DNA of 64,000 bases from Syngnathus acus (taxonomy: Eukaryota > Chordata > Actinopteri > Syngnathiformes > Syngnathidae), in NCBI RefSeq assembly GCF_901709675.1, contig NC_051108.1, positions 5,552,631 to 5,616,630 of the forward strand, given 5' to 3'. Positions 36,001 through 51,150 of this stretch are shown here, piece by piece. Below the pieces are notes generated by a model. It worked only from the letters and a program-made list of their open reading frames with translations, had not been told where the DNA came from and did no database searches. Positions within the stretch are counted from its first letter, which is position 1. Each line of letters begins with the position of its first letter. Made by a program: the position numbers and the translations under genes.

Positions 36001-39000
36001 ATGGCTTGCTCATAGGCAACTGTAGAGTATTTATTTTCGTTCAGATTCTTAGCCCATTCCTCAACTTTGTTACTGATGGGCGTAATTGTCTCGAGCACTC
36101 CTGCTGATCGGTTGAGAGTTCCCTGAGCCACCTTGAGTGCATACTCCAGTCGCTCGTTAGTTCTGGCTAGAAAAGTTTGCAGAAGTTGTGGTAGATTAAT
36201 TTATCTGTCCATATTGATAGAATTATGGTTGACATAGAGAAAACCCAAGACCTAACAAGTGAAGTACAGTCTCACAGCAATATCAAATGAAGCCCATTTT
36301 ACTGGACTTTCTTCTACCTGTTTGAATTTCAGAAATATCCTGCACAATTTCTTCAAGTTTTTTGGTGTTTTTATCCAAGGTCTCTCTTGCCTCCTCAATG
36401 TATTTCAGCTTATCGACCACCTCGGCTTCTATCTCTGGAATAAGAATGATGTGAATGTGGAAAAAAATCGTACACAACAATGTCGGGGTATAACGTTTGA
36501 ATGATGCCTACCTATTTGTTCGGAATGCAATGAAACAGACTCCTTGAAAACATTGTCGCATTTTACCACTAGATCATCAAGCTGCATGTTGATCCCAGTG
36601 ACGGACTGAAAGATGGAGCAAAAAAAATAAAGGTGATGAGCATGCAGCATATATTTGCTTTAGATTCTGTCAACTTACGTCATTTGCTGTTTGGGATATA
36701 TTCAAGGTCGTAAGTGATGTGATATTGGCGTCGTTGATGTATTTAGCTATATTGATGTAGACATTGGCAGCAGTTATGGCTTTCTGCACAAATCCGTTGG
36801 TATCACTATCTTGCAGGTCCCTGGAACAAATAGGTTAGCATATGTTATTAGCGTCATCTTCACGGGCCACACAAAATCACATTGCGGGCCGTATCTGGCC
36901 CCCGGGCTTTGGGTTTGACACCCATGCGCTACTGAGACAATTTTCTTACTCTTCCAGTTCGGTGGCCTGTCGTTCAAGCTCTTCAGCATGCTCATCTGCC
37001 CTTCCAACCAATTCTGTGTCAGCAGATGAGAGGTCTCCCATCTTTTCCATCAGCTTTTGGCTGGCACCATCAATTGCAGCATGGTACTGTGTTACATTCT
37101 GTTTGGGAAAAGAAAGAAACAAAGAAACCTACTCAAGCACTTATTAGTATGCAGCAAGTTTTATGTAAAAACAAAAAAAAAGGCAATCCTACCTGGACCA
37201 ACATATCCATCTCATCCACATTCTTTTGTGATTTAGATATTATCTCTCTGGCATTTTCCGTACTGTTCTGAATAGCTGTGAACTCTGTTGCCATCTTCAG
37301 CAGCGTTTCCTGAAGACAAAAAAAAACATGGCAACATTTAAACGGCAACAATAGAAGTAGAAATTGGTTGTTATAAGAAATGGAAAAGTCAAAACTCGTC
37401 TGCTACATTACGGTGCGTTATAAAAGAAATCTCCATCGTGTGATGGCTCAACTAAAGAATCTGTCACAATCTGCTTGAACTCCGACTCACCTAGACAAGT
37501 CCATCAATATTTCGATTTTTAAAACGTAAAGACAATTTGTCATTTTAGTAATGACACAAAGTCAATGCAAAATTTTATCTTTGCGGGCCACATAAAATGA
37601 TGTGATGGGCCATAGCTGGCCCCCGGGCCTTAGGTTTGACACCTATGACAAAGGTACATGCTATCCTTTTATCTATTTTCTTCTTTTTATCTATTTTATC
37701 TTATAAGCTTTGAGCTTAAGGAGGTATGCTTGCAAAGGGTAGGGACTACTACAAATGTACATATGCTTACTATATGAAATTAAATAGCGTGCAGGAAAAA
37801 AACCTGGAAGAGATCCAAGAAAAGCAGCATTCACTTGACCCTGAAGGTCATGGGAAATTACCTCATTCCTCTGGAATTCGAGGACATTGCCGTTGTTCAT
37901 ATCCCGCGCCTTCTCAATTGTACCAGTTGCATTCTGGAGGAAGGACTGCGCGTCGGACAGGTTGGCCGTAAAGCGAGACAAATTCGACTTGAGCGGGGTG
38001 AGATGACCTTGCGTAATCAGTGACTTCTTCTCCAACTGACGAATACGCCTTAATACTAAATACAGCCAAGAGGAGAATTGTATTACCATCAATAGATTAT
38101 ATTTCATTGTGCTGCATAATCATTTACAAAATATGCTTGTTTTTATTTTTAGTTTTGTTTCTTAACTCAAATAAATATACTTACAATCATGAGCTTCAGT
38201 TGACTCTTCAATGGTTAAAGGCCCTTGTGTAGACAAATCAAGATTCCTCATTCTGCTCACAACACTTATCGCTTCATCTGTGTTTCTCCTGACCAACTCG
38301 GGGTCCGCTTCCTGGTAAACACTGTACAGCTCCCATTCATGAATCATTTCTGCAGACAAAAACAAAAATATCACAATGTTATTGTGTGCTGGGGTCAGAT
38401 TAAATCTAAGGCTTGATTTTTAAAAAACAATTAACAATTAAAAGCAATATGTGGATTTTGCATACAGATTATTAGACATTTTAAAAGTTAAATATAAACA
38501 CAAATAAAACTATTAGATTATAAAACTGTCAATATAGCAATGTTACCTTCAATGCGCATATTAAGGTCAGTGAGATTTTTGCTGAACTGTTTAGCTAGCA
38601 TTAGAGTTTGCTGTGTTTCCTCATCAAGTTGGCTCCCCAGACTCTTCACTGTGCTTTCCTATCAATTTAAACACAAAGCAAAAAAGACACAATAAATTTA
38701 GGCATTGTGCACTAAGTTAACCTTTCAACCTTATCAATTGTGATTCAAGGGAAATTACTGACCGATTTACTAAGTTTTTTTATGTCCGATACGACCTCCC
38801 GTGTTGACTCTTCCACTTCCCCAGTCTCTGTTTTTATTTCAGACAGTTTGTTTCTCCAGGTATGAAACTGATTCTGAAACACACAAGGACATACATATTG
38901 TCAACAATTCAAAATGTTTATTTTTGTTTTTTGGGGATACAATAATCCCTCGTTTATCACGGATAATTGGTTCCAAAAACCACCCGCGATAAGTGAAATC

Positions 39001-42000
39001 CGCGAAGTACAGTCACCAACAAGAAGTACTGGGCAGGCTAACGAGTTAGCAGAAGTATGCTAATTCGCGATCGTGCTAACACGCGAAAACGGACTTCTAA
39101 AGGAATGTAAACGAACATTTGGAGCAATACAACATTGTCCTAAAGGTTAGACACATGTTTCCTCAATTTAGAAATTTTATTTTGACTTTTAAATGTTTTT
39201 TTAATTTGGAAAAAAAATCCACGATGTAGCGAAGCCGCGATAAACGAAACGCGAAGTAGCGAGGGATCACTGTAATCTGTTTATTTACCTGCAGGTGTTG
39301 AGCTGTGTAGTTATAATATTTGACTCTGTCATTAACCGCAGCCCCAGTAGAAACGTTCAACACCCCAACCCTCAAATGGTCTAGTGTTTTGTTGGACAGC
39401 CGCAAGTCTCCAATAACATGCCAGATACATTCATCGCAACCTGCAAAGAATTTAGATATGGTTGATCAAGGTTGAACATTTTTAAGGTGCTGATTTGTAG
39501 TTAACTCATCTTACTGATATTGCATAGGTTAACTGTTGCGGGCTCTGGTAGGCACTCTCCTGTGTGCATATCACAGTGACTGCTCTCACAGTCACACTCT
39601 GTAAAACAATATAAAAATGCATTACATATTATATACATCATTATGGCTTTTGGCTCAAAGACCGAAAAATGTTCTACAGCTGTTAGAGATGGAAGGGCGG
39701 GGGAAGGAACCCATAAAACTGACTGAGAAGTGAGTTGTTACCATACGTTACCATTGGAGAGTAGCCACGGATCATTTTTCAGTTCAATGGGCTTGAGAAC
39801 AATTGCATGATGATTCAACAACTTACTCTTGCAGCCAGAGGGGCTATAATCCCAAAAGCCTGGAAGACACCTCTCACAGTAACGTCCTCCAGCGCCCGGG
39901 CGGCACAGACAGCTGTGAGTGAGGGAATGGCAGGTGGGACGGAGAGAAGCTGGCCTGCATTCACATCTCTGACAGCCTTGGCAGCTGGAGAAACCCGAGT
40001 AACCCTCCTGAAAAAGTATTAGTAAGTACAAGGACCTAGTAACTCATAGGTGTCAAACCTAAGGCCCGGGGGCTAGATATGGCCTGTCAATTCATTTTAT
40101 GTGTGTCGACTTTATGTGTCAATACTAAAATTACAAATTGTCTTACTGCAACGATGTTGCTCCTATTGTTTTGTTTTTTTATCATCCAATTAACTCCAGA
40201 AATGAAATGATTTACCCTGATTGATTCATTCCCAGCTGCTTCAGGTTTGTCTTACCTCACAGCGGTCACAAAGTCTCCCAGTGACCCCTGGTTTACAGTG
40301 ACACACTCCTGTCCTGTCATCACATGAGGATGTACCACATTTGTTGCACTCACACTCTGGGAGAGACATGGGACACACAGTATTGTGTTAGAGGTTGTGT
40401 AACAAGCATTGTGAAAAGTTTATTTTTGGAACTGCAAAGCCTTAAAGAGAACCTTCACCTAATTAAAACCTGTTTGTGACATATTTATGTTGCTGAAATG
40501 AACTGTTTCATTCCAGTTGCCAAATGGGTCTACCTTCACTCACGTTTATTATTGGAACATCACACATTTAAATCAAAACATTTATTATGACCAAACCTCT
40601 GCAGTCCTTGGCACCGATGGCATCGCCGTAGAAACCTTGAGCACACCTCTCGCAATTCGGCCCAGCGGTGTTACTCCAGCAGTGCTGGCAATGGCCGGTT
40701 ACATTGTGGCACCAATTAAAAATCAGGTTTGGGTCAGAGTTGCCATTACAGTCACATCGCTTGCAGGAACCACCAATTTTCATTGGCATGCCATAGTAAC
40801 CCGGTGCACATCTGGATAAAGAAAAATGAAGTTATTACAAGAAAGCAAAAATCTCTTCTATGCATAATTTCTGCAAAATGCAAAATAATCCTCACCTCTC
40901 ACAGATATGTCCAGCATAACCCTCTTTGCACTTGCATCTTTGAATGTTACCTTGCCTGTCACAATGGACTGCAAAACTGGCCAAAAAACCCCAGAATTGT
41001 TTCAAATATTACGCTTAGCAATGTTCAATATTTATATTGAGCAAAAATTACAGACAGGCATACTTATTTGAGGGAACAGAGAGAGGGCAGGCGCAGAGTT
41101 TGCAGATATGGCGTCCAACCTGGCTAGGTGCTAGCATATAACCATCTTCGCACATTTCACAGAAATCACCCACGCTGTGATCGCTGCAATTCTGAAATAC
41201 AATAAAATGCATGTCTCCTTTAAAGTATTCCAATGTGCCTTCATTTACTCAAATAAATTAACTTTGTGTCTTTGAAACAAATATGTTAACTTACATGGCA
41301 AATTCCCGTGATGTCCTCACAGTGATCCGCATGGCCTTTGCAGTTACAAGGCAAGCATTTGTTTTGTTCACTAAGGAAAAATCCCTTAGCACACACCTAA
41401 AGAGTGGACAAGATTAGCAATTAAAAAATATAGTGGATGAACAATGATTGTTTTGTAATGGGATCAGAGAGATAATTGCCCTCACACACTGGCAGAGCTA
41501 GGCTAAATCTCGATTTAGCTTTTTGATTTCTTTTTTTTCATTTAAATTAGACTTTGGGCTCCAAAATTTGGGAATCGCGTTAATCCCAAAAGCACCTTGT
41601 ATAGAATTTTTTTTTTTAAAGGTGTAAGCAGCCGAAGGGGTCATTTGTTACGTTAATTTAGGTCAGGCATGTTGTTGGGCAGCCGAAGGGGTCCATTTGA
41701 AAACAGCATATCGTTTTTATGATGAGGAATCTCAACTCCAATTTCAGATATTCCATTGTCCACCCAAACAAGAAACCTTTTGAATGATTCTTCTAAAAAA
41801 AATAAAATAACCTAGTGATAAATCACATTGGCAAAACAGTATATGTTGTTTACCATTTCTAAAGTCACCTAAAGTGTTTGGAACCGGTTAAGGCCTTGGC
41901 TCTTTGACCAGAGAATGACGTGTTAAACAGCTGCAGTGCTTACGCTGTAGAGAATGCATGGGAAGGGGGTTGAAGTGCTTATAGGAAATGCAACAGATGG

Positions 42001-43402
42001 TCAGGAAGTGTAGCTCTGCTCTAACGTGACCTAAATTCTAAGTTTGAGTTTTACGCTCTGCTTTAGCGTTGTGTACATCTTTCTATAAGTTGTAGGAATT
42101 GGTCATTTGTTACACAAACATCTTTCTCTGACTGTTCTGATGCCAGCATTGTTTTCGGACTTGACATAACTGAGTTCTTTGTGTATGTTGTTGAACTTCC
42201 TACTGCTTTTTGTCATTTGATGTTCTTCTTCAGAAGTTTGTTTATTCCGGGCGAGTTCCGCCATATTGTTTTTCTTAATTATCTGTGTTTGTTCAATACT
42301 GCTGCTCATGTATACATTTCATGGACTTTTTAGTATACTGTATATAAAGGTAATAATGTTAGATATAAAGATCACATATTTTTATTGTTTGGAAATATTA
42401 GACATCATTCTCTTGGTGTGACGTGATGTGAATTTGGTGAGCACAGTCAGTATTCATTTCACATCGGTGTGTCCCTCCCACCATGTTCACTCTGCTGGAT
42501 AACAAAGATGACATTCAGCAAGTCGCCGTCTTTTAGAGAAAGTCACAGTCTTTCAATTGTTCGAACTTCTTTTATAGCCTGTGTCGCTGTGATTCGGCTT
42601 CGGTATGCCATGAAGCTGAAAATAGTGTTAAACACAAAAACAAGTCAAGTTTCTGATTTTTTTGTTTTTATTCTGTTTATCAAATGATAACAGTTTGATT
42701 ATTAAATGTCATTTTGCATTAATAACCTCCTTCCTGTGATCTGTGGAGGGACACAAATACAAACTTATTCATGGTAACTCCCCTGGAATGTCCTTCAAAT
42801 GGAAAAAAAAAAAAGTCAGGTCATGAGAATGTCACCCTAACTGCTCACAGTCAGTCCGTGGGAGTTGAGCCATGCAGTCTGAAGACTCGGAGACATATGA
42901 AAAGTGAATAAATCAGGCATGCTGTAAGGAATTGTTTTTCCATATTTGGGAAACAAAGTCACTCTAAAATTCCTGTTTAACTAATGCCCAATATAAAATA
43001 TGGGTATTGGCATGAAAACAAAACAGTGTAACATTTCATGACAACCTACCGAAAAGAAAAAAGTAAAACTGTATTAGTCAGGGTGGGGCAAATCAGACAT
43101 GGCAGTGGTGAAAGCACTAGAAGATATTGAGGCTTTCAAAGTTTAATCATGCAGGAATCTCCAAAGCAAAACTACACAATCGGAAAATAGCACCAAAATG
43201 TACATTTATCAATATCCATCCTGCATGAACTGTCTACACGATGAATACTGTGTCAAAATCAATGCTGACAAACACATGAAGTCAAATGTCTTACTTTCAA
43301 TGATGTCTGTTGCTTTGTTCCAAATCTGACAGCAGACGATAAAGAGGCAATCCCGGTGAGAATGCCTAAAAGGCAGAGGTAGCAAATAGATTTAGGAGCC
43401 AT
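30026..43402 (-). CDS. lama4: Laminin alpha-4 (40 coding exons; exons 22-26 contain indels)
   Basis: Lama4 is the short alpha chain of vascular and muscle basement-membrane laminins. It has a signal peptide but no LN domain. Exon 1 (43295-43402) encodes [23 protein letters not shown]-like LE modules lie in exons 2-8 (41295-41396, 41064-41191, 40896-40968, 40597-40811, 40264-40356, 39827-40007, 39515-39598). The coiled coil is in exons 9-20 (39289-39440, 38763-38873, 38547-38658, 38185-38349, 37862-38055, 37193-37309, 36950-37098, 36679-36820, 36512-36605, 36318-36434, 35981-36166, 35766-35905). LG domains are in exons 21-40 (35482-35645, 35231-35385, 34989-35156, 34784-34916, 34527-34699, 34314-34444, 34067-34209, 33297-33426, 33091-33228, 32840-32973, 32509-32673, 32206-32359, 31953-32116, 31688-31877, 31359-31514, 31026-31185, 30749-30873, 30546-30639, 30249-30365, 30026-30165). 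The total is about 1,865 codons, near the family length. Motifs: [51 protein letters not shown]. Exons 22-26 (LG1-LG2) shift frame repeatedly; the others are open. Confidence 0.93.
30938..31000 (+). mobile_element. hAT-like MITE, short fragment
   Basis: AGGTGTCAAACTTAAGGCTC with a diverged continuation, about 60 bp, in the lama4 intron between exons 36 and 37. Confidence 0.5.
33598..33976. mobile_element. TA-flanked MITE with 'GCGCCTTATA' ends, copy 1
   Basis: About 379 bp including TA on both sides. The ends are inverted repeats CCGTATTTTCCGCACTATAA and TTATAGTGCGGAAAATACGG. It is internally repetitive for GGTGCGCCTTATA. It lies in lama4 intron 27. The TA target suggests a Tc1/mariner- or pogo-type mobiliser; I do not assign the family further. 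Confidence 0.8.
36850..36933 (-). mobile_element. hAT-like MITE fragment
   Basis: End fragment with GCGGGCCGTATCTGGCCCCC and GGGTTTGACACCC. It ends 17 bp from the donor side of lama4 exon 15 (36950). Confidence 0.75.
37505..37648 (-). mobile_element. hAT-like MITE, partial
   Basis: Carries AAAGACAATTTGTCATTTTA and TTAGGTTTGACACCTATG; the left end is missing. It lies in the lama4 intron between exons 13 and 14. Confidence 0.75.
38938..39274 (-). mobile_element. pogo/Tigger-like MITE, copy 4, next to lama4 exon 9
   Basis: TA-flanked, about 337 bp, starting CAATAATCCCTCGTTTATCA and ending GAAGTAGCGAGGGATCACTG. The element stops only about 14 bp from the end of lama4 exon 9, so it lies immediately beyond the 5' splice-site consensus. 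Confidence 0.85.
40047..40145 (+). mobile_element. hAT-like MITE, 5' fragment
   Basis: TAGGTGTCAAACCTAAGGCC with the core ATTCATTTTATGTG, truncated after about 100 bp. It begins about 40 bp upstream of lama4 exon 7 (40007). Confidence 0.65.
41397..43294. other. lama4 intron 1
   Basis: This 1.9-kb intron separates the signal-peptide exon from the first LE exon. It contains short poly-T runs and direct repeats of GCAGCCGAAGGGGTC at about 41629 and 41680. I recognise no other exon or transposon. Confidence 0.4.
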
Positions 43403-43783
43403 AGCCTATTCTGTTTTGGCTTAGTTGGACTCCCTTCAATCTGTGTCTGTCCGTTAGACAGACAGTGGGAGAGTTTCTGCGTAGCTCCGTTTTTCCACTG
43501 CTCCAATGTCTTGATTTGTCACTCTGCCTAGTTCTGGTCCCGGCTGAGTAGAATAAACAAAGTTGTGTGAACTGCCTCCCTTTCTCTCTCTCTCTTGTTG
43601 CCAGCGCTGAATCTTCTCACTTGGTAAAACTGCCCTCCCCCCACTGCCTGAGTCAGTGTGTCTAAATCACATGCAGATGGAAAGGCAGGAAAAAGGACCG
43701 AGGCAGGGGAGAGCAAGGGAAGACACTTGGGAAGTTTCCTATGTTGACTATACGTACTGTACAGGAACCCGAATGGTAGCACC

Positions 43784-43889
<106 letters not shown>

Positions 43890-43950
43890 CCCTAGCTAAC
43901 AAACGTCACCAAAGTACCATGAGCCAGCAACTTTTTTTTATTTTTATTTA

Positions 43951-44268
43951 GCTAACCCTAACCCAAGCTCTAACCCTAACCCAAGCTCTAACCCTAACCC
44001 AAGCTCTAACCCTAACCCTAACTCTAACCCTAACCCTAACCCTAACCCTAACCCTAACCCTAACTCTAACCCAGCTCTAACCCTAACTCTAACCCCAGCT
44101 CTAACCCTAACCCTAACCCTAACTCTAACTCCAGCTCTAACCCTAACCCTAACCCTAACTCTAACTCTAACCCTAACCCTAACTCTAACCCTAACTCTAA
44201 CCCTAACTCTAACCCTAACCCTAACTCTAACCCTAACTCTAACTCCTAACTCCTAACCCTAACTCTAA
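43951..44268 (+). repeat. Interstitial telomere-like repeat array
   Basis: About 318 bp made of CTAACC/CCCTAA units, the vertebrate telomere repeat. Pure runs alternate with variants CTAACT and AAGCTCTAA. A second short block with AACCCTAACCCTAACCCTAG lies at 45117-45162. Degeneracy indicates an old internal array, not a chromosome end. Confidence 0.95.
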
Positions 44269-44480
44269 GCACAATTACACCTTTAGCACATTGCACAATT
44301 ACACCTTTAGCACAATTACACCTTTAGCACAATTACACCTTTAGCACATAGCACAATTACACATAGCACAATTACACCTTTAGCACAATTACACCTTTAG
44401 CACAATTACACCTTTAGCACATAGCACAATTACACCTTTAGCACATAGCACAATTACACTTTTAGCACAATTACACTTTT
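44269..44480 (+). repeat. 17-bp minisatellite
   Basis: Tandem copies of CACAATTACACCTTTAG with interspersed CACATAG variants, about 210 bp, directly abutting the telomere-like array. Confidence 0.93.
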
Positions 44481-45050
44481 AGGGGATTTGAACTCAGGTC
44501 GCTGGGGTTAAAGTCCTGTGTACTAACCACTACACTACGGAACCCTCACATTGTATGGAAGGTACATGTATGCTTTTATGGAGCAGCTCACAAGCGAACT
44601 ATAGTACGCAAATTTTTCCATGATAAAATATTTAGGAACCTACTGGGATTTGAACTCGGGTCACTGGGGTTTGGGTCCAGTGTACTAACCACTACACTAT
44701 GGAACCCTCACATTACATCGAAGGTACATGTATGCTTTTATGGAGCACTCACAAGCGAACTATGGTACGCAAATTTTTCCATGATAGAATATTTAGGAAC
44801 CTACTGGGATTTGAACTAGGGTCACTGGGGTTTGGGTCCAGTGCACTAACCACTACACTATGGAACCTCACATTACATCGAAGGTACATGTATGCTTTTA
44901 TGGAGCACTCATGATAACATTTTTGAAACCTATGGGGATTTGAACTCGGGTCGCTGGGGTTAAAGTCCAGTGCACTAACCGCTACACTATGGAACCCTCA
45001 CATTACATCGAATGTACATGTATGCTTTTATGGAGCAACTCACAAGCGAA
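44481..45050 (-). repeat. Tandem array of about 160-bp units, each with a tRNA-like segment
   Basis: Four tRNA-like segments lie on the minus strand at about 44482-44545, 44644-44706, 44805-44867 and 44934-44997. Read on that strand they start GTTCCATAGTGTAGTGGTTA. They carry an A box (TAGTGTAGTGG) and a B box (AGTTCAAATCC, one base off consensus) at tRNA-like spacing of about 43 bp. The unit spacing is 161, 161 and 130 bp; the rest of each unit shares AAGGTACATGTATGCTTTTA. Arm pairing is imperfect and there is no proper T stem, so I call these tRNA-derived repeats and not tRNA genes. Confidence 0.8.
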
Positions 45051-45116
45051 TCGTAAAAAAACCCCACAAAATGACTTTCACTTCCTTTTTGGACAGCAAT
45101 TATGCATTAGCATAGC

Positions 45117-45162
45117 TCTAACCCTAACCCTAACCCTAGCTCTAACCCTAGCCCTAACCCAT
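45117..45162 (+). repeat. Second telomere-like block
   Basis: About 45 bp of CCCTAA units with CCCTAG variants, just after the tRNA-like array, so the array is bracketed by telomeric sequence. Confidence 0.85.
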
Positions 45163-45282
45163 CGCAGAGTGGATTTATAAAAGACATATTGATGAATTGA
45201 GCACAACACAATAGGCTTCTAGAAAATGCTGCCACTCACAACGGTGCCACAAACTCTTTCCAATTTAATTGAATAATTTTGA

Positions 45283-45405
45283 CTTGGCCCCGTAATTGGC
45301 AGGCGACCAGTTCAGGGTGTGGTCCGCTTTTCGCCTACAGTGAGCTGGGATCCAGCACCCCCCCGAGACCCCGTACAGAATAAGCAGTGATGAGAATGGA
45401 TGGGA
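45283..45405 (+). repeat. L2-type LINE/SINE tail
   Basis: GGCGACCAGTTCAGGGTGTG followed by GAGCTGGGATCCAGCACCCC and GAATAAGCAGTGATGAGAAT is the widespread fish L2-related 3' end. Confidence 0.65.
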
Positions 45406-45449
45406 TTTATACTGACATCTATCTGTTAGCACACATCACTACACGTATG

Positions 45450-45776
45450 TACAGTGATCCCTCGCTACTTCGCGTTTCGTTTATCGCGGCTTCACTACAT
45501 CGCGGATATATTTTCCAAATTAAAAAATAATTTAAAAGTCAAAATAAAACTTTTAAATTGAGGAAACGTGTCTAACCTTTAGGACAATGTAGTATTGCTC
45601 CAAATGTTCGTTAACATTCCTTTAGGAGTCTGTTTTCGCGTGTTAGCACGATTAGCATCTTTCCGCTAACTCGTTAGCCTGCCCAGTACTTCTTGTTGGT
45701 GACCGTACTTCGCGGATTTCACTTATCGCGGGTGGTTTTTGGAACCAATTATCCGCGATAAACGAGGATTACTGTA
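45450..45776 (+). mobile_element. pogo/Tigger-like MITE, copy 5
   Basis: TA-flanked with ends CAGTGATCCCTCGCTACTTC and GATAAACGAGGATTACTG, about 350 bp upstream of the frk start codon. Confidence 0.85.
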
Positions 45777-46123
45777 TACTGTATTTATGGTTTTTATGTA
45801 GTAGCGTGCGTGCGTGTGCGCGCGTGAGTGTGCGTGCGTATGCGTGCGTGTGTTTGAATTTCTATAAATCAGGAGGGGGAATTTCCCTACTTTTCCAGTA
45901 GTACTTGAAGGCGACATTGCCTCATAGCAAGTGACACTCCCCCAGACACCTCATCAGGTGTGATTGTACATTCAACCATGGACTATGCTCACCAAAGACG
46001 AGTGCTGCGCTCCGATACATTTTTATAATTGCTTCGGAATATTAAATTGACTTGTGGTGAATAATGAGAGAGACCCCGATTGGAACATGTACTCAAAATG
46101 AATTGCTATGATTGACTGCGAAC

Positions 46124-49837
<3,714 letters not shown>

Positions 49838-50518
49838 CACAATGAGCTGAGAACTCAATAATACATTTAAAGGAAAATCACTTGAATCCATACATACATT
49901 GGATATGTATTTTGAAATTTCCCGAGTTAAATTTAGAACCTGATTGACTTTTGATGTAATACTGTGACACCCTGGGAGGAAACTCGCTGTAGTCCTCCTG
50001 GTATTTTGTTTCGACAGCCGAACGGGTTCTGCTTTCAACAAAGAAGTAAATATAGTCTACAAATATCTCGATGAACCAGTTGTACTTGCAATTCACCTTA
50101 GCTGCATTCTTTCCACTTTGTGACCTGCTGTTCTTTTAACAATGTACGACAATGAGTGGATCATACTTACAACATCTTACCTCAGCTGATTGCATGCGAT
50201 CTTAATTCTTGAAGATTCATGTACAGTAACTAGTCTTTTTAAACATACAATTAGAAAACATGGTTATTGTTGTCAACTTTTGTGTGTCTGGATATCAGTG
50301 GGTGTCATTCCTTTGCTGTACTGAGCAACCTGAGTATTCTTTTCCTAGTTTCTACTCTATGGTATTGTATATGATTTGCAAATATAATTGTGTATCATTT
50401 TAACAAAGTAGATTAGTGGACCGCGTAGGTAATTTTGTACAGTTTAACAAAAGTTTAATATCATGAAGTGATTATATATTAAACTATTGTTTAGTTAATC
50501 TTACTGAATTTTATGTTG

Positions 50519-50542
50519 AATAAAATAAGTTAATTAAATAAA
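50519..50542 (+). terminator. frk poly(A) signals
   Basis: Two AATAAA hexamers at 50519-50524 and 50537-50542, about 680-700 bp after the frk stop codon. This predicts a 3' UTR of about 0.7 kb. Confidence 0.5.
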
Positions 50543-50829
50543 ATCCTGAAATTGCTATGTTTCTCTATATTGATTTTTCTTAGGAAATGAAAGCTCTTTC
50601 GGATGCTCATGAAGTCAAGAATGCCTATATACTATATAATTAATGCAATTTTTTTCACAAGTAATCCTAAAAATATAAAAAATATTTTTTATGAGCATAT
50701 TACAATGAAGGAAAACATATGGACACTGTGGACATGCTTTGTGAATGTTGATTAAATAATATGTTAAAAAAGCCGTTTTACTCTACACATTTTTTTAAAT
50801 GGGAGAATTTGCACAATCCTTTTTTGCCC

Positions 50830-51150
50830 AGCTGTTCCATTTGTAACCACAGGGTGGCAGTATTGCTGTTTAATACATACCAACCCGCCGTATCTCTCCA
50901 AAGACGAAGAAGACGCAGGCGCCTGCATATGTGCTATTTACACTAAAGGTTGTGAAATAGAAAGAATATCATATTGAATGTAGTAAACCAGCCGATGCTG
51001 CTTTACTGTTGACTTTAGCAGTTTAGTAAGCTTTAAGACCTTTTAAGATCATTTCACCGTCAGTGACACTTGAGTCATCTTATTGTGGGTCACGGTTTTC
51101 ATTGTGACTGATTCTGCACATTTCCTGAACGTTTTACAGCTTCAGCTACG
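50830..51150 (+). promoter_or_regulatory. nt5dc1 promoter region with CTCF-like motif
   Basis: Region upstream of the nt5dc1 start codon. ACCACAGGGTGGCAGTATTG (about 50847-50866) resembles a CTCF site. It is followed by the purine-rich AAAGACGAAGAAGACGCAGG. Promoter status rests on position only. Confidence 0.3.

Noticed and set aside
42103-42309. 68-codon charged minus frame in lama4 intron 1
   Set aside because: No domain, splice context or repeat match could be seen; too little to call a gene.
43951-44268. True chromosome end
   Set aside because: The repeats are degenerate and genes continue on both sides, so the telomere sequence is internal.
44481-45050. Functional tRNA genes
   Set aside because: A and B boxes are present, but arm pairing is poor and the copies are tandem repeats; I call them tRNA-derived.
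46112-46123. Frk start upstream of 46124
   Set aside because: The reading frame there begins with TTG, not ATG; the first in-frame ATG is at 46124.
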